A stretch of DNA of 22,926 bases from an uncultured Lachnospiraceae bacterium (GCA_934402515.1 CAKRTZ010000035.1:1-22926), one strand, 5' to 3'; counted from the stretch's first letter, positions 7,210-14,874 are shown. The notes: generated from the letters alone by a model not told the origin. Numbers and translations are program-made.

Positions 7210-9273
7210 TTAAAGTGTTGAGAAGTCAACTGCTCTTGTAAGTGCCAGCTCCAGATATTTTTTACAATCCTGATGTTCCATCCGTTCCAGATCGGGATCC
7301 TCTGTCAATAATTCATCTACACATTCACTTGCCTGTGACAATCCCAGTGCATCCTGATAAATATCTGCAATCTTGAAATTCATGGCTCCGCTCTGTCGGA
7401 TTCCAAACAAATCTCCCGGTCCCCGCATCCTTAAATCCTCACTGGCAATTTCAAAGCCGTCATTGGACTTATTCAAAATCTCCAGACGTTGCATTGTCTC
7501 TTTTTTCTCACTGCTGCTGACAAAAATGCAATAGGATTGGGCATCTCCGCGTCCTACCCGGCCCCGTAACTGGTGGAGCTGTGCCAGTCCAAACCGTTCT
7601 GCATTTTCCACCAGCATCACCGTAGCGTTGGGGACATTGATTCCCACCTCAATAACGGTAGTGGACACCAGTACATCAATCTGCTTTTCTCCGAACTGTT
7701 CCATAATCTGGTTTTTGATGGCAGGCTTCATTTTGCCATGCAGATAGGCCACTCTGACAGAAGGTGGCAGCTGTGTCCTCAGTGTCTGGGAATACTCCAC
7801 CACATTCTCCATATTGTCTTCTTCCCCCGGCTCCACCATGGGACAGATACAATATACCTGATGTCCCTGTGCCACTTCCTTCGCAATAAACTGGTACGCT
7901 TTCGGTCGATATTGTGTTCCTACCACACAGTTCTTAATTGGAAGCCGGTTTGCAGGAAGTTCGTCCACCACAGAAATATCCAGATCTCCATAAAGAATAA
8001 TCCCCAGTGTTCTGGGAATTGGCGTGGCGCTCATGACCAGAATATGAGGATTCTCTCCCTTGTCAGAAAAAGTCTCCCGCTGACGTACGCCAAATCGATG
8101 CTGCTCATCCGTCACCACCAATGCCAGATTGTGATAAACTACCTTTTCCTGGATCAAAGCATGAGTTCCGATCACCACATTCACTTCCCCCTTCTCGATC
8201 TGTGAATAGGCTTCTCTCTTTTGTTTTACGGGCACACTGCCGGTGAGAAGTACCGGTCTGAAAGGCAGATGGTACTTTGTGCTTAATTCCATCAAGGACT
8301 CAAAATGCTGTCTGGCAAGTACCTCTGTGGGTGCCATCAACGCTCCCTGACATCCATTAGATGCCACCAGCAGTAACGCAAGAAAGGCAAGAATCGTTTT
8401 TCCGGATCCCACATCTCCCTGTACCAGACGATTCATCACATGCTCACCGGTAAGGTCCTCTTTGATTTCTCCCCATACCCGCATCTGTGCATTGGTAAGC
8501 TGATAAGGAAGTGCCTCCAGCAAACGCCCGGTATCCGCAGTTTCAATGAGCTGCCGTCCGGATTTCAGCCGTTCATTGTGTTCTTTATTCTTTCGAATCA
8601 ACAGAATAAAGAAAAACAGTTCATCAAAAGCCAGTCTCTTTCGTGCCTGCGTTAGGATTTCCATGTTTTCCGGAAAATGAATATTCTCCATTGCCTGCTG
8701 GTAAATCATCAGATCATATTTTTTTCTGATTTTCTCCGGCAGAGGATCGGTAAGAAAAATTGCAGACAGTGCCTGTTTCACCGCCTTGGTAATTGCCTGA
8801 TTGGTGATGCCCTTGGTCAGCGGATAATGGGGAAGAACCATTCCCGCCAGTTTGGCAAATTCCTCTTCCTTATACAGCTTTGCCTGCTCAATCACAAGCT
8901 TTCCTGCCTTATTCTGCAGCATTCCTCTGAATATATAGGTGGATCCTTTTTGCAGCGTGTTTTTCAGATAAGGCATGTTAAAAAAAGTAAGGAAGATTTG
9001 TCCTGTCTGATCAGCCACGGTATAGTTTAAAATCGACAGGTTCCGCACATGCTTCAAGGTGGGACCTGCGGTAATGGTTCCCTTGAATGTCGCCATTTCT
9101 CCCACATGACATGCGTCTATATTGGTAGGCGTTTCAAACTTTTCATACCCCCGCGGGTAATACTCCAGCAAATCACCCAAGACAAAGATGCCAAGCTTAT
9201 TAAAAAGCTTGGCACTCTTTTCACCGATTCCTTTTAAATTAAGAATTGAGGTTTCTAAATTCATAGTAATCAC
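7210..9273 (-). CDS. recG: ATP-dependent DNA helicase RecG
   Basis: A superfamily 2 double-stranded DNA translocase that remodels stalled replication forks and Holliday junctions in the cytoplasm. The N-terminal wedge (OB-fold) domain covers roughly residues 1-180. The Walker A motif GDVGSGKT lies near residue 290, the Walker B-type DEQHRFG near 395 and SATPIPRT near 415. The C-terminal helicase domain has the conserved GRVGRG motif and the RMRGPGDLFGIRQSG segment typical of RecG. At 687 residues it is full length. The GTG at 9271-9273 has GGA seven bases upstream and begins just after the fakA stop; an ATG three codons later (9262-9264) is the alternative. The yloU-yloV-recG order resembles that of Bacillus subtilis, but without the serine dehydratase genes found between yloV and recG there. 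Confidence 0.96.
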   Translation of the reverse strand: MITMNLETSILNLKGIGEKSAKLFNKLGIFVLGDLLEYYPRGYEKFETPTNIDACHVGEMATFKGTITAGPTLKHVRNLSILNYTVADQTGQIFLTFFNMPYLKNTLQKGSTYIFRGMLQNKAGKLVIEQAKLYKEEEFAKLAGMVLPHYPLTKGITNQAITKAVKQALSAIFLTDPLPEKIRKKYDLMIYQQAMENIHFPENMEILTQARKRLAFDELFFFILLIRKNKEHNERLKSGRQLIETADTGRLLEALPYQLTNAQMRVWGEIKEDLTGEHVMNRLVQGDVGSGKTILAFLALLLVASNGCQGALMAPTEVLARQHFESLMELSTKYHLPFRPVLLTGSVPVKQKREAYSQIEKGEVNVVIGTHALIQEKVVYHNLALVVTDEQHRFGVRQRETFSDKGENPHILVMSATPIPRTLGIILYGDLDISVVDELPANRLPIKNCVVGTQYRPKAYQFIAKEVAQGHQVYCICPMVEPGEEDNMENVVEYSQTLRTQLPPSVRVAYLHGKMKPAIKNQIMEQFGEKQIDVLVSTTVIEVGINVPNATVMLVENAERFGLAQLHQLRGRVGRGDAQSYCIFVSSSEKKETMQRLEILNKSNDGFEIASEDLRMRGPGDLFGIRQSGAMNFKIADIYQDALGLSQASECVDELLTEDPDLERMEHQDCKKYLELALTRAVDFSTL

Positions 9274-9276
9274 GTA

Positions 9277-11007
9277 TTATTCCACAGAAATAATATAGTA
9301 ATAAATAGGCTGTCCGCCGTACTGTAATTCCACATCGCAGTCCGGGTATTTCTCGGAAAGTTCTGCAGTCAGTTTCTCCGCATCTTTCTCATCGATTTCG
9401 GATCCATAATAAATGCTCACCAGTTCGGCTTCATCATCCATCATCTCATCTACCATGGCTCTGGTAATGGCATCTAAGTCTCTTCCTACGGAAAGGATTC
9501 CCTTGTCACCGATTCCCATATAATCACCCTGTTTGATGACTTTGTCGTCAATGGTGGTATCCCGAACCGCATAGGTAACCTGACCGGTCTTCACACGGCT
9601 GATTTCTTCTGTCATAGTGGAAGTATTTTCCTCCACAGACAGATCCGGCACATAGTTGATCACTGCTGTGATTCCCTGGGGAACCGTCTTGGTAGGGATC
9701 ACCACAATTCTCTTGTCCTCTACCAGCGACTGTGCCTGATTTGCAGCAAGGATAATATTTTTGTTATTCGGAAGAATGTAGATGGTCTCTGCATTTACCT
9801 TCTCGATAGCATCCAACATATCTGCTGTGCTGGGATTCATGGTCTGACCACCCTCAATAATGTAGTCCACACCCAGCTGCTCAAAGATTTCTTTAATTCC
9901 GTCACCTACGGATACGGAAATAAATCCGGCTTCCTTCTTCTCCGCAGGAATCTCCGGTTCCGGTGTATGGGATGCAGTCTGTACCGTAGCATTGCCGCTG
10001 ATCTTTGTCTCAATCTCCTGGGGTTTGTCACCGTTCATTTTAAACAGCTTTTCCTGATGCTCCATGCGCATGTTATCAATCTTCATATTGGAAAGTGCTC
10101 CGTAAAGGAGAGCTTTCTGAATCGCCAGTCCCGGATCGTTGGTATGTACATGTACCTTTACGATCTCATCATCTGCTACGACCACGATGGAATCACCAAT
10201 GGATTCCAGATAAGCCTTGAAGTCCAACTCTGTTTTAATATTGAACGTTTTATTCAATAAAATGATAAACTCGGTACAGTAGCCATATTTAATATCGACA
10301 TTTGCCTGTGCCTCATAGTTCATTGCAGGTGCAGAAACCGTAGGGATAGATGCAGAAATACTGAGATCCAGCTCTTTGCCCTGGAATGCATCAAAAGCGC
10401 CTTTTAACACCTGCATCAGACCCTGTCCGCCGGAATCGACCACGCCCGCCTGTTTCAATACCGGCAGCATCTCCGGAGTTTTCTCCAGCGCATCATCGGA
10501 TGCTTTGATCACTTCATCAATAAATACCGCAACATTGGTCTCACCGGCATCTGCAAGTTCCCTTGCCTTCAGGGCGCCATACTTTGCCACGGTCAGGATG
10601 GTTCCCTCTTTTGGTTTCATAACAGCCTTGTAAGCGGTCTCCACAGCCTTCTCTACTGCATCGGTAAGTTTCGCCACATCCAGAGTCTCCTCTGTAGCTG
10701 CCACCTTTGTAAATCCTCTGAATAACTGGGAAAGGATAACACCGGAATTTCCTCTTGCTCCACGCAGAGAGCCGGAAGAAATTGCTTTGCAGAGAGTCTG
10801 CATCGTAATGTCACCCATTGCCTCCAGAGAAGAAACCTCTTTTGCTGCAGACATGATAGTCATTGTCATATTAGTTCCGGTATCTCCATCAGGTACCGGG
10901 AACACATTTAACTCATTGATCCATTCCTTTTTTGCTTCCAGATTTTTCGCACCGGCTAAGAACATCTTGGTCAGCATCTTAGCATCGATTGTTGTAACGA
11001 TATCCAC
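9277..11007 (-). CDS. fakA: DAK2-domain fatty acid kinase catalytic subunit (YloV/FakA)
   Basis: A 576-residue kinase that phosphorylates fatty acids presented by DegV/FakB proteins. The N-terminal DAK2 domain has the nucleotide/metal motif FPVPDGDTGTNM with Asp40 and Asp42, and the GARGNSGVILSQLFRGF segment. A middle domain follows (VEYGYCTEFI-like region, then HVHTNDPG) and a C-terminal DegV-like domain completes the protein, the usual YloV layout. The true start is GTG at 11005-11007, with AAGGAGG eight bases upstream; the in-frame TTG at 11026-11028 lies before that ribosome site and is rejected. The gene follows asp23 by 13 bases and ends three bases before the recG start, so these genes are almost certainly one transcript. 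The degV gene two positions downstream probably encodes the partner. Confidence 0.93.
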   Translation of the reverse strand: MDIVTTIDAKMLTKMFLAGAKNLEAKKEWINELNVFPVPDGDTGTNMTMTIMSAAKEVSSLEAMGDITMQTLCKAISSGSLRGARGNSGVILSQLFRGFTKVAATEETLDVAKLTDAVEKAVETAYKAVMKPKEGTILTVAKYGALKARELADAGETNVAVFIDEVIKASDDALEKTPEMLPVLKQAGVVDSGGQGLMQVLKGAFDAFQGKELDLSISASIPTVSAPAMNYEAQANVDIKYGYCTEFIILLNKTFNIKTELDFKAYLESIGDSIVVVADDEIVKVHVHTNDPGLAIQKALLYGALSNMKIDNMRMEHQEKLFKMNGDKPQEIETKISGNATVQTASHTPEPEIPAEKKEAGFISVSVGDGIKEIFEQLGVDYIIEGGQTMNPSTADMLDAIEKVNAETIYILPNNKNIILAANQAQSLVEDKRIVVIPTKTVPQGITAVINYVPDLSVEENTSTMTEEISRVKTGQVTYAVRDTTIDDKVIKQGDYMGIGDKGILSVGRDLDAITRAMVDEMMDDEAELVSIYYGSEIDEKDAEKLTAELSEKYPDCDVELQYGGQPIYYYIISVE

Positions 11008-11020
11008 TGGTAAATCCTCC

Positions 11021-11365
11021 TTAATCAATCACTCTGACACCTTCCACATAGATATTGATTTTCTCAATCTCCATGCCGGTGAATTCTTCTACTTTATAAC
11101 GTACATTACTGATCAGGTTTTCCGAAACAGCAAGAATACTTACTCCATATGCCACAATGACATGAAAGTCCAAAATCAGTTTGTTGTTATGAAGGGTTAC
11201 GCTGATCCCTCTGGTAATACTGTCCATCTTCAGTAATTTCACCAGACCGTCCTTCACATTGATGCCAGCCATGCCCACAATTCCGAAGCATTCCATGGCA
11301 ACGGCTCCGGCATACTGCGCGATCACTTCATTATTGATTACAATATTTCCCATATGTGTATTCAT
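11021..11365 (-). CDS. Asp23/Gls24 family envelope-stress protein (YloU-like)
   Basis: A 114-residue member of the Asp23/Gls24 family, small membrane-associated or cell-envelope stress proteins usually placed before the DAK2 kinase gene in Firmicutes. Family features seen are GNIVINNEVIAQYAGAVAME at the N-terminus, the GIVGMAG segment, a central VTLHNNKLILDFHVIVAYGV strand region and the C-terminal VNIYVEGVRV-like ending. The ATG at 11363-11365 was chosen because GAAAGG lies seven bases before it and the length fits the family; a longer frame to 11656 would run through the promoter region and has no homology-like content. The minus-strand promoter at 11490-11518 would give a leader of about 115 bases. 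Confidence 0.9.
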   Translation of the reverse strand: MNTHMGNIVINNEVIAQYAGAVAMECFGIVGMAGINVKDGLVKLLKMDSITRGISVTLHNNKLILDFHVIVAYGVSILAVSENLISNVRYKVEEFTGMEIEKINIYVEGVRVID

Positions 11366-11489
11366 TGAAGAACCTTTCATATTCTTAACCATACCTTTCC
11401 GCGCCCATCGGCGCACACTTGAATTACATTCTTCCGTACCTGGGCAGCAAAGTACCCGTGTAATGGCTGAACAGTAATCATTCTCGTCT

Positions 11490-11518
11490 ATTATACCCTG
11501 TTCGTCAAGAAAAGGGAA
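11490..11518 (-). promoter_or_regulatory. Candidate sigma-A promoter of the asp23-fakA-recG-degV operon
   Basis: The -10 is a perfect TATAAT (minus strand, 11490-11495). The -35 at 17 bases is TTCCCT (11513-11518), which matches only three of six positions. A TTGACG closer in is spaced by only seven bases and cannot be the -35 for this -10. Transcription would start about 115 bases before the asp23 ATG. Confidence 0.5.
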
Positions 11519-11558
11519 TACGAAAAATAAGAATTTTATTTTTACTGCTAATTTGTAC

Positions 11559-11587
11559 TTGCAATCTCTGCAGATATCTGATATCAT
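11559..11587 (+). promoter_or_regulatory. Sigma-A promoter of rpmB
   Basis: TTGCAA (11559-11564) and TATCAT (11582-11587) are separated by exactly 17 bases, each close to consensus. The start near 11594 leaves a leader of about 75 bases containing a small CGGCA/TGCCG hairpin and the AAGGAGGT ribosome site. Confidence 0.65.
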
Positions 11588-11669
11588 ACTACTGTTGTGT
11601 CGGCAGAGTATGCCGTCATGAAAGGAAAAACAGTATACACGCGGTTGCGTCGCCAAGGAGGTGCAGACA

Positions 11670-11855
11670 ATGGCAAAATGTGATATTTGTGGTAAGGGCG
11701 TTCATTTTGGTAACAACGTGAGCCATTCTCATAGAAGATCTAACAGAATCTGGAATTCCAATATCAGAAGCGTTAAATGCAAGGTAAATGGTACTCCGAA
11801 GAGAATGCACGTTTGCTCCAGCTGCTTAAGATCCGGATTAGTTGAGAGAGCTTAA
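11670..11855 (+). CDS. rpmB: 50S ribosomal protein L28
   Basis: A 61-residue ribosomal protein of the large subunit. The Cys-containing form is seen: CDIC (Cys4, Cys7) and CSSC (Cys49, Cys52) form a predicted zinc ribbon. Around it are the family-typical NNVSHSHRRSNRIW and RSVKCKVNGTPKRMHVC segments. The start is ATG at 11670, preceded by AAGGAGGT; an in-frame GTG three codons earlier overlaps that ribosome site and is not used. It is transcribed alone, divergently from asp23, with its own promoter and a strong terminator. Presence of the zinc-binding cysteines means the C+ type; a zinc-independent paralogue may exist elsewhere in the genome. Confidence 0.98.
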   Translation: MAKCDICGKGVHFGNNVSHSHRRSNRIWNSNIRSVKCKVNGTPKRMHVCSSCLRSGLVERA

Positions 11856-11870
11856 TAAGTTCAAAAGTAA

Positions 11871-11902
11871 AGGACTCGATGAAAATCGGGTCCTTTTTTA
11901 TT
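11871..11902 (+). terminator. Intrinsic terminator of rpmB
   Basis: AGGACTCGAT and ATCGGGTCCT form a ten-pair stem (one G-U pair) around a GAAA tetraloop, followed by a run of T. It begins 16 bases after the rpmB stop. Read on the minus strand the same stem is followed by TTACTTTT, so it may weakly stop transcripts from the convergent J-domain operon too. Confidence 0.92.
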
Positions 11903-11949
11903 TCATAAGAAATCAAACGGCACTTTGTTCTTTGCGCTGCTCTTCTGTC

Positions 11950-12495
11950 TCATATGATATTGCTGTACTCATACTCATCCCGCAGGCGCTCATATTCCGC
12001 ATTGATCTGTTTCACCATCTCATGATCTCCGCACAAATTATCGGGATGATAGATTTTCATCAAATCCTTATATCTCTTCTTCAGTGCAAGCAGACTGTTA
12101 ACTCCACCGAACAGACCACCCTCCAGCCGCACTGATGCATGACCATGCACTTCTCGTGTCCGTTCCTGTTCTTTCCGTTCTTCAAACAGTCTCCTGTCTT
12201 TTTCAAACTTACGTTTATCCATATCCAGCTGTCGAAAACCGTCCTGCAATATGGCGAACTTTTTTTCAAAAAACAGGTTGTCCTCTTTCAGGCGTTTCTG
12301 TTCCATCATAAGACGCTGGTGCCTGATATTGAGATCCGTTTCCTTCTCCTCAATTCTGGTGATCCGTTCTTCCAGTTCCTGCTTCAGCGCCTCCACCCGC
12401 ACATTTTCCTTGAAAAGCCATGCCTTGAGTTCTTCCATTTTCTCATAGCTGGTATAACTCTCCACCCCATGGAAAGTGATTTCCTCTCTGTTCAT
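11950..12495 (-). CDS. Coiled-coil protein with C-terminal J domain
   Basis: A 181-residue protein that combines an N-terminal coiled coil (about residues 22-115, rich in Lys, Glu, Leu, Arg and Gln) with a C-terminal DnaJ-type J domain. The J domain has the HPD motif at 150-152 (YHPDN), preceded by ALKKRYKDLMK and followed by KQINAEYERLRDEY. J domains stimulate DnaK ATPase, so this is a predicted DnaK co-chaperone with a coiled-coil targeting region instead of the zinc finger and substrate domains of DnaJ. Family knowledge gives the DnaK role; the client is unknown. It follows the 46-residue membrane protein by 12 bases and is last in the Nudix-GerW operon, next to the rpmB terminator. Confidence 0.82.
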   Translation of the reverse strand: MNREEITFHGVESYTSYEKMEELKAWLFKENVRVEALKQELEERITRIEEKETDLNIRHQRLMMEQKRLKEDNLFFEKKFAILQDGFRQLDMDKRKFEKDRRLFEERKEQERTREVHGHASVRLEGGLFGGVNSLLALKKRYKDLMKIYHPDNLCGDHEMVKQINAEYERLRDEYEYSNII

Positions 12496-12507
12496 TTCCG
12501 CCCCGCA

Positions 12508-12648
12508 TTACTTACAAAAGCATAAATTATACCAAAGCAGAAGCAACATAAAAACGAGAATCAGGCCGATGATCACATCGGATACCAGCAGCATCACGAA
12601 AATCCCTATGGCAATCCAAAAACAGATAAAGCCACCCATTCTCTTCAT
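12508..12648 (-). CDS. Small membrane protein, 46 residues
   Basis: A short reading frame below usual length cut-offs: ATG at 12646-12648, TAA at 12508-12510, with GGTGG about six bases upstream. The product MKRMGGFICFWIAIGIFVML... has a basic N-terminus, two hydrophobic stretches (about residues 7-21 and 24-40, split by SD) and a Cys-containing end, so it probably spans the membrane once or twice as a hairpin. It fits the 205-base gap between gerW and the J-domain gene, in the same direction, with a 12-base gap to the next start. No named family is recognised. Confidence 0.68.
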   Translation of the reverse strand: MKRMGGFICFWIAIGIFVMLLVSDVIIGLILVFMLLLLWYNLCFCK

Positions 12649-12703
12649 GATGCCACCACCATACTCATTCTTATAAATAGCTTATGCCGGATTTTCTTTC
12701 TGG

Positions 12704-13099
12704 TTACTGGTTTTCTTCCTCAGGAAAAGCAATATCTACGGCTTTGTCATCCGGGATCATCTCATCCTTTTTGGTAGTAAACTTATCCACAATATCAGGG
12801 ATCATATCAAGCACTTTGGTCATCGCATCCTGATTGCGGACATTAACCAGTTTGGTGGAACCGTTTTTAATAACAAGTACTGCACTGGGGGTCATCTTTC
12901 CGCCCAGGCCACCACCGCCGCCATTTTTCTTTTCTCCGGCAGACGCACCTGCTCCTACACCAAAGGTTACATCCACCAGGGGCAGAATAATGGTATCTCC
13001 CACGGTAGTTGCCTCTCCTACCACGGTTTTGGTCGTCAGAACCGAATTCATTCCTTTTAATAAAGATTCTACAATGCTATTCATGTTATTGTCTGCCAT
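12704..13099 (-). CDS. ytfJ: GerW family sporulation protein (YtfJ)
   Basis: A member of the GerW/YtfJ family, about 131 residues, made during sporulation in Bacillus, where it is needed for normal germination. The family pattern is evident: SIVESLLKGMNSVL at the N-terminus, the VVGEATTVGDTIILPLVDVT strand, then FGVGAGASAGEKKNGGGGGL (the typical Gly-rich loop) and a GGKMTPSAVLVI strand, with an acidic tail. The first Met (13100-13102) overlaps the previous stop codon in an ATGA arrangement; the next codon is also ATG and sits seven bases from GGAGG, so it was preferred. Direct coupling with the DUF2953 gene mirrors ytfI-ytfJ in Bacillus. Its presence is the strongest evidence that the organism sporulates. 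Confidence 0.93.
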   Translation of the reverse strand: MADNNMNSIVESLLKGMNSVLTTKTVVGEATTVGDTIILPLVDVTFGVGAGASAGEKKNGGGGGLGGKMTPSAVLVIKNGSTKLVNVRNQDAMTKVLDMIPDIVDKFTTKKDEMIPDDKAVDIAFPEEENQ

Positions 13100-14010
13100 C
13101 ATTCTTCCTCCCGTTTCAATTTACTAATGAGTTCCTTTAATTCCTTCTTCTGATAGATCTGCAATGCAAGGATGCCCACCGTTGCCAGGCGGATCCGTCC
13201 TTTACATTGTATCTTTCCTTCCACAATCTGCCGTTCAAAGTCCGCTTCTATATGAAACTTATCATATCCCCGCATTCCCCGGATTATACTGATCATTCCC
13301 AGAATATACCCCGTCTGATCCGGCTGTCCTGTTCCAAAGAGCAGATATCCACTAATCCGTTTCGGTAATATATGACGGAAAAGTTTTCCTGTCTTACCGG
13401 TTAGAAAACTCAAACAGGATTTAAACTCTTCACTTTGCAGCAGTTCTCTATAATACCCGGCTGTCTCTTTTGCCGCTTTTATCTTATCATAGATTGAAGC
13501 GATTGTGTAGCGTATCTTTTCCAGTCGTTCCCGTAAGGATGTGGACTTCCCGTTCTCTTCTGTCCCAGCCGTTTCTTCCTTCTCCTCATCCTGTACCGGC
13601 GCTTTTTCCTCTGGGAGTACCTTTTCCGCCGCTCTGTTCTGAACCTTGGATTTTTCATTTACTGTGGGTTTTTCCGTTTTTTCATCTGTTTTCTGACGCT
13701 TTGGAGCTTTTTTTGATTGCCGCTTCTCCTTCTTTTCCTTGAACGGATCAAATACTGTAAAAAACAACACTTTAGCCTTTAAAATCTGTGGATTAAAAAA
13801 ACGTGCCTTTACACGGACGATTCCGGCCAGCCAGCTGATATCTGCCCGGATATGAATGTTTTCCTTTTTCCATCCATCTTCCTTCTCCACATAGAGTCGA
13901 TACCTTATGGGGGCAAAAAGTACCGCCAGAAGGACTACGAGCAGAAAGGCAATGATACACAACAGCACAATGCCGATTATGGCAAGCACATGTAACACAC
14001 TACTCAGCAT
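13099..14010 (-). CDS. DUF2953 membrane-anchored protein (YtfI-like)
   Basis: A protein of about 303 residues with one N-terminal membrane segment (VLHVLAIIGIVLLCIIAFLL region), then a strand-rich DUF2953 domain with the VKARFFNPQILKAKVLFF part, a very charged low-complexity stretch rich in Lys/Glu/Ala/Pro (about residues 100-165), and a C-terminal basic part that ends in KRISGYLLFGTGQPDQTGYI and GKIQCKGRIRLATVGILALQ, which are DUF2953 signatures. The ATG at 14008-14010 has GAGG about nine bases upstream; an upstream ATG at 14023-14025 has no site. It overlaps the preceding gene by 11 bases and ends in the start codon of gerW, so these genes are translationally coupled. Exact function is unknown; its partnership with GerW suggests a sporulation membrane role. 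Confidence 0.88.
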   Translation of the reverse strand: MLSSVLHVLAIIGIVLLCIIAFLLVVLLAVLFAPIRYRLYVEKEDGWKKENIHIRADISWLAGIVRVKARFFNPQILKAKVLFFTVFDPFKEKKEKRQSKKAPKRQKTDEKTEKPTVNEKSKVQNRAAEKVLPEEKAPVQDEEKEETAGTEENGKSTSLRERLEKIRYTIASIYDKIKAAKETAGYYRELLQSEEFKSCLSFLTGKTGKLFRHILPKRISGYLLFGTGQPDQTGYILGMISIIRGMRGYDKFHIEADFERQIVEGKIQCKGRIRLATVGILALQIYQKKELKELISKLKREEE

Positions 14011-14323
14011 GCAGTCTATCCTCATCCAACAAATATTTTTTCAGATCACAGTCCCCATTCTGCAGGTAGGACTGCTCTGCAATCTTTTTTACAATTCCAA
14101 CGGCTTCCTCGTAAGAGCCGGCAATTCCAATTACATACAAAGGAGTATGCCTGTAAAAAGGCTGCATCAATGCAGTGGAAGAATAAATTTCCAATTGATC
14201 CGGCCCGTTACACAACGTAATCACATATATACCCACCAGGCCCGCATTTGTATTCAGTTTTCTTTTTATTTTTCGGGGGTTCCTGACAGATTCTCCCACA
14301 TAAAGATTTTTATAAAACTTCAT
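14000..14323 (-). CDS. Hypothetical 107-residue protein before DUF2953/GerW
   Basis: Function not recognised. The product (MKFYKNLYVGESVRNPRKIK, then LNTNAGLVGIYVITLCNGPD, then EIYSSTALMQPFYR and a predicted helical EEAVGIVKKIAEQSYL) looks soluble, alpha/beta and without a signal sequence. The ATG at 14321-14323 follows AGGA; a longer frame to 14356 runs through the hairpin at 14346-14372 and is rejected. The stop overlaps the start of the DUF2953 gene by 11 bases, which implies tight coupling with DUF2953 and GerW, and it follows the Nudix gene with only the hairpin between. It may belong to the same spore-linked unit. Confidence 0.78.
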   Translation of the reverse strand: MKFYKNLYVGESVRNPRKIKRKLNTNAGLVGIYVITLCNGPDQLEIYSSTALMQPFYRHTPLYVIGIAGSYEEAVGIVKKIAEQSYLQNGDCDLKKYLLDEDRLHAE

Positions 14324-14345
14324 ACATCCTGCCCTTAACGTTCGA

Positions 14346-14372
14346 GGCGGCTGCAAATACGCTGCAGCCGCC
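14346..14372 (-). other. Perfect 10-bp GC-rich stem-loop between Nudix and hypothetical genes
   Basis: GGCGGCTGCA (14346-14355) and TGCAGCCGCC (14363-14372) pair perfectly around the seven-base loop AATACGC. On the minus strand it starts seven bases after the Nudix stop and ends just before the next ribosome site. The following bases are not T-rich on that strand (a short TTTT follows on the plus strand), so it is more likely a partial terminator or mRNA processing and stability element than a full stop. Confidence 0.65.
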
Positions 14373-14378
14373 CCGATT

Positions 14379-14831
14379 TTAATCGTTTCTGTGAATTCCC
14401 CATCTGTTGGCTTTTTTCAGTTCCAGATATTCATTGTAGGCCTTCTCTAAAATCTGCTTCTCATTGGAGAACTTCAGCAGATGATATGCCTCATGATATT
14501 TATAAAATCCGGAATCAACAAAGAATTCTTCGCGCTGTGGTTTACTATAGTAACTGTCTGCCATCATCAGATACCAGTGTACATCCTTCTCCACGGTATC
14601 TTCCGGCACACTGAAAGAATATTCACTTTTTCCGACATATTTTACAATGGTCGCTTTCGCGCCCGTTTCCTCCAACACTTCACGAAGTGCGGTCTGCGGA
14701 TATTCTTCGCCCTCTTCTACAGTACCCTTGGGCAATACCCAGCCTTCATACTTATTCTTGTAATTCTTATACAAAAGCAGGATTTTCCCTCTGAAAATAA
14801 CCACACCGCCACAGCTTGTCGCCTCTATCAT
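14379..14831 (-). CDS. Nudix hydrolase
   Basis: A 150-residue pyrophosphohydrolase. The Nudix box GX5EX7REUXEEXGU is complete, from Gly36 through Glu42, Arg50-Glu51, Glu54-Glu55 and Gly57, with the conserved lead-in YEGWVLPKG that is common to ADP-ribose, nucleotide and Ap4A-type members. The acidic residues bind the metal used to cleave a nucleoside diphosphate linked to another group. The C-terminal part (VHWYLMMADSYYSK, then EEFFVDSGFYKYHEAYHLLK) is likely to set the substrate, which cannot be told by eye. The ATG follows AGGAGG by about seven bases. It is first in the run that continues to GerW and has its own promoter. Confidence 0.94.
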   Translation of the reverse strand: MIEATSCGGVVIFRGKILLLYKNYKNKYEGWVLPKGTVEEGEEYPQTALREVLEETGAKATIVKYVGKSEYSFSVPEDTVEKDVHWYLMMADSYYSKPQREEFFVDSGFYKYHEAYHLLKFSNEKQILEKAYNEYLELKKANRWGIHRND

Positions 14832-14874
14832 TGCAAGACCTCCTGTACTGGTGTGTCATCATGACTTGTCTATC

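Larger units (their letters stand above)
11366..11669. promoter_or_regulatory. Divergent asp23 / rpmB regulatory region
   Basis: This roughly 300-base gap has no convincing gene. It holds the asp23 promoter on the minus strand, the rpmB promoter on the plus strand and two short hairpins: CGGCA/TGCCG at 11601-11615 in the rpmB leader and GCGCC/GGCGC close to the asp23 start. The leaders are about 75-115 bases long. I recognise no riboswitch or T-box consensus. Confidence 0.6.

Noticed and set aside
7573..8205. Plus-strand 210-residue frame opposite recG
   Set aside because: Antisense to conserved helicase motifs including DEQHRFG and SATPIPRT; His/Cys-rich wrong-frame composition.
11496..11510. 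TTGACG as the -35 of the asp23 promoter
   Set aside because: Only seven bases separate it from TATAAT; this spacing does not support sigma-A recognition, so TTCCCT at 17 bases was used with lower confidence.
11366..11656. N-terminal extension of the asp23 frame by 97 residues
   Set aside because: It reads through both divergent promoters; the family length and the GAAAGG site fit the ATG at 11363-11365.
12834..13127. Plus-strand Pro-rich frame opposite gerW
   Set aside because: It is the reverse of the Gly-rich loop codons of gerW and has no independent support.
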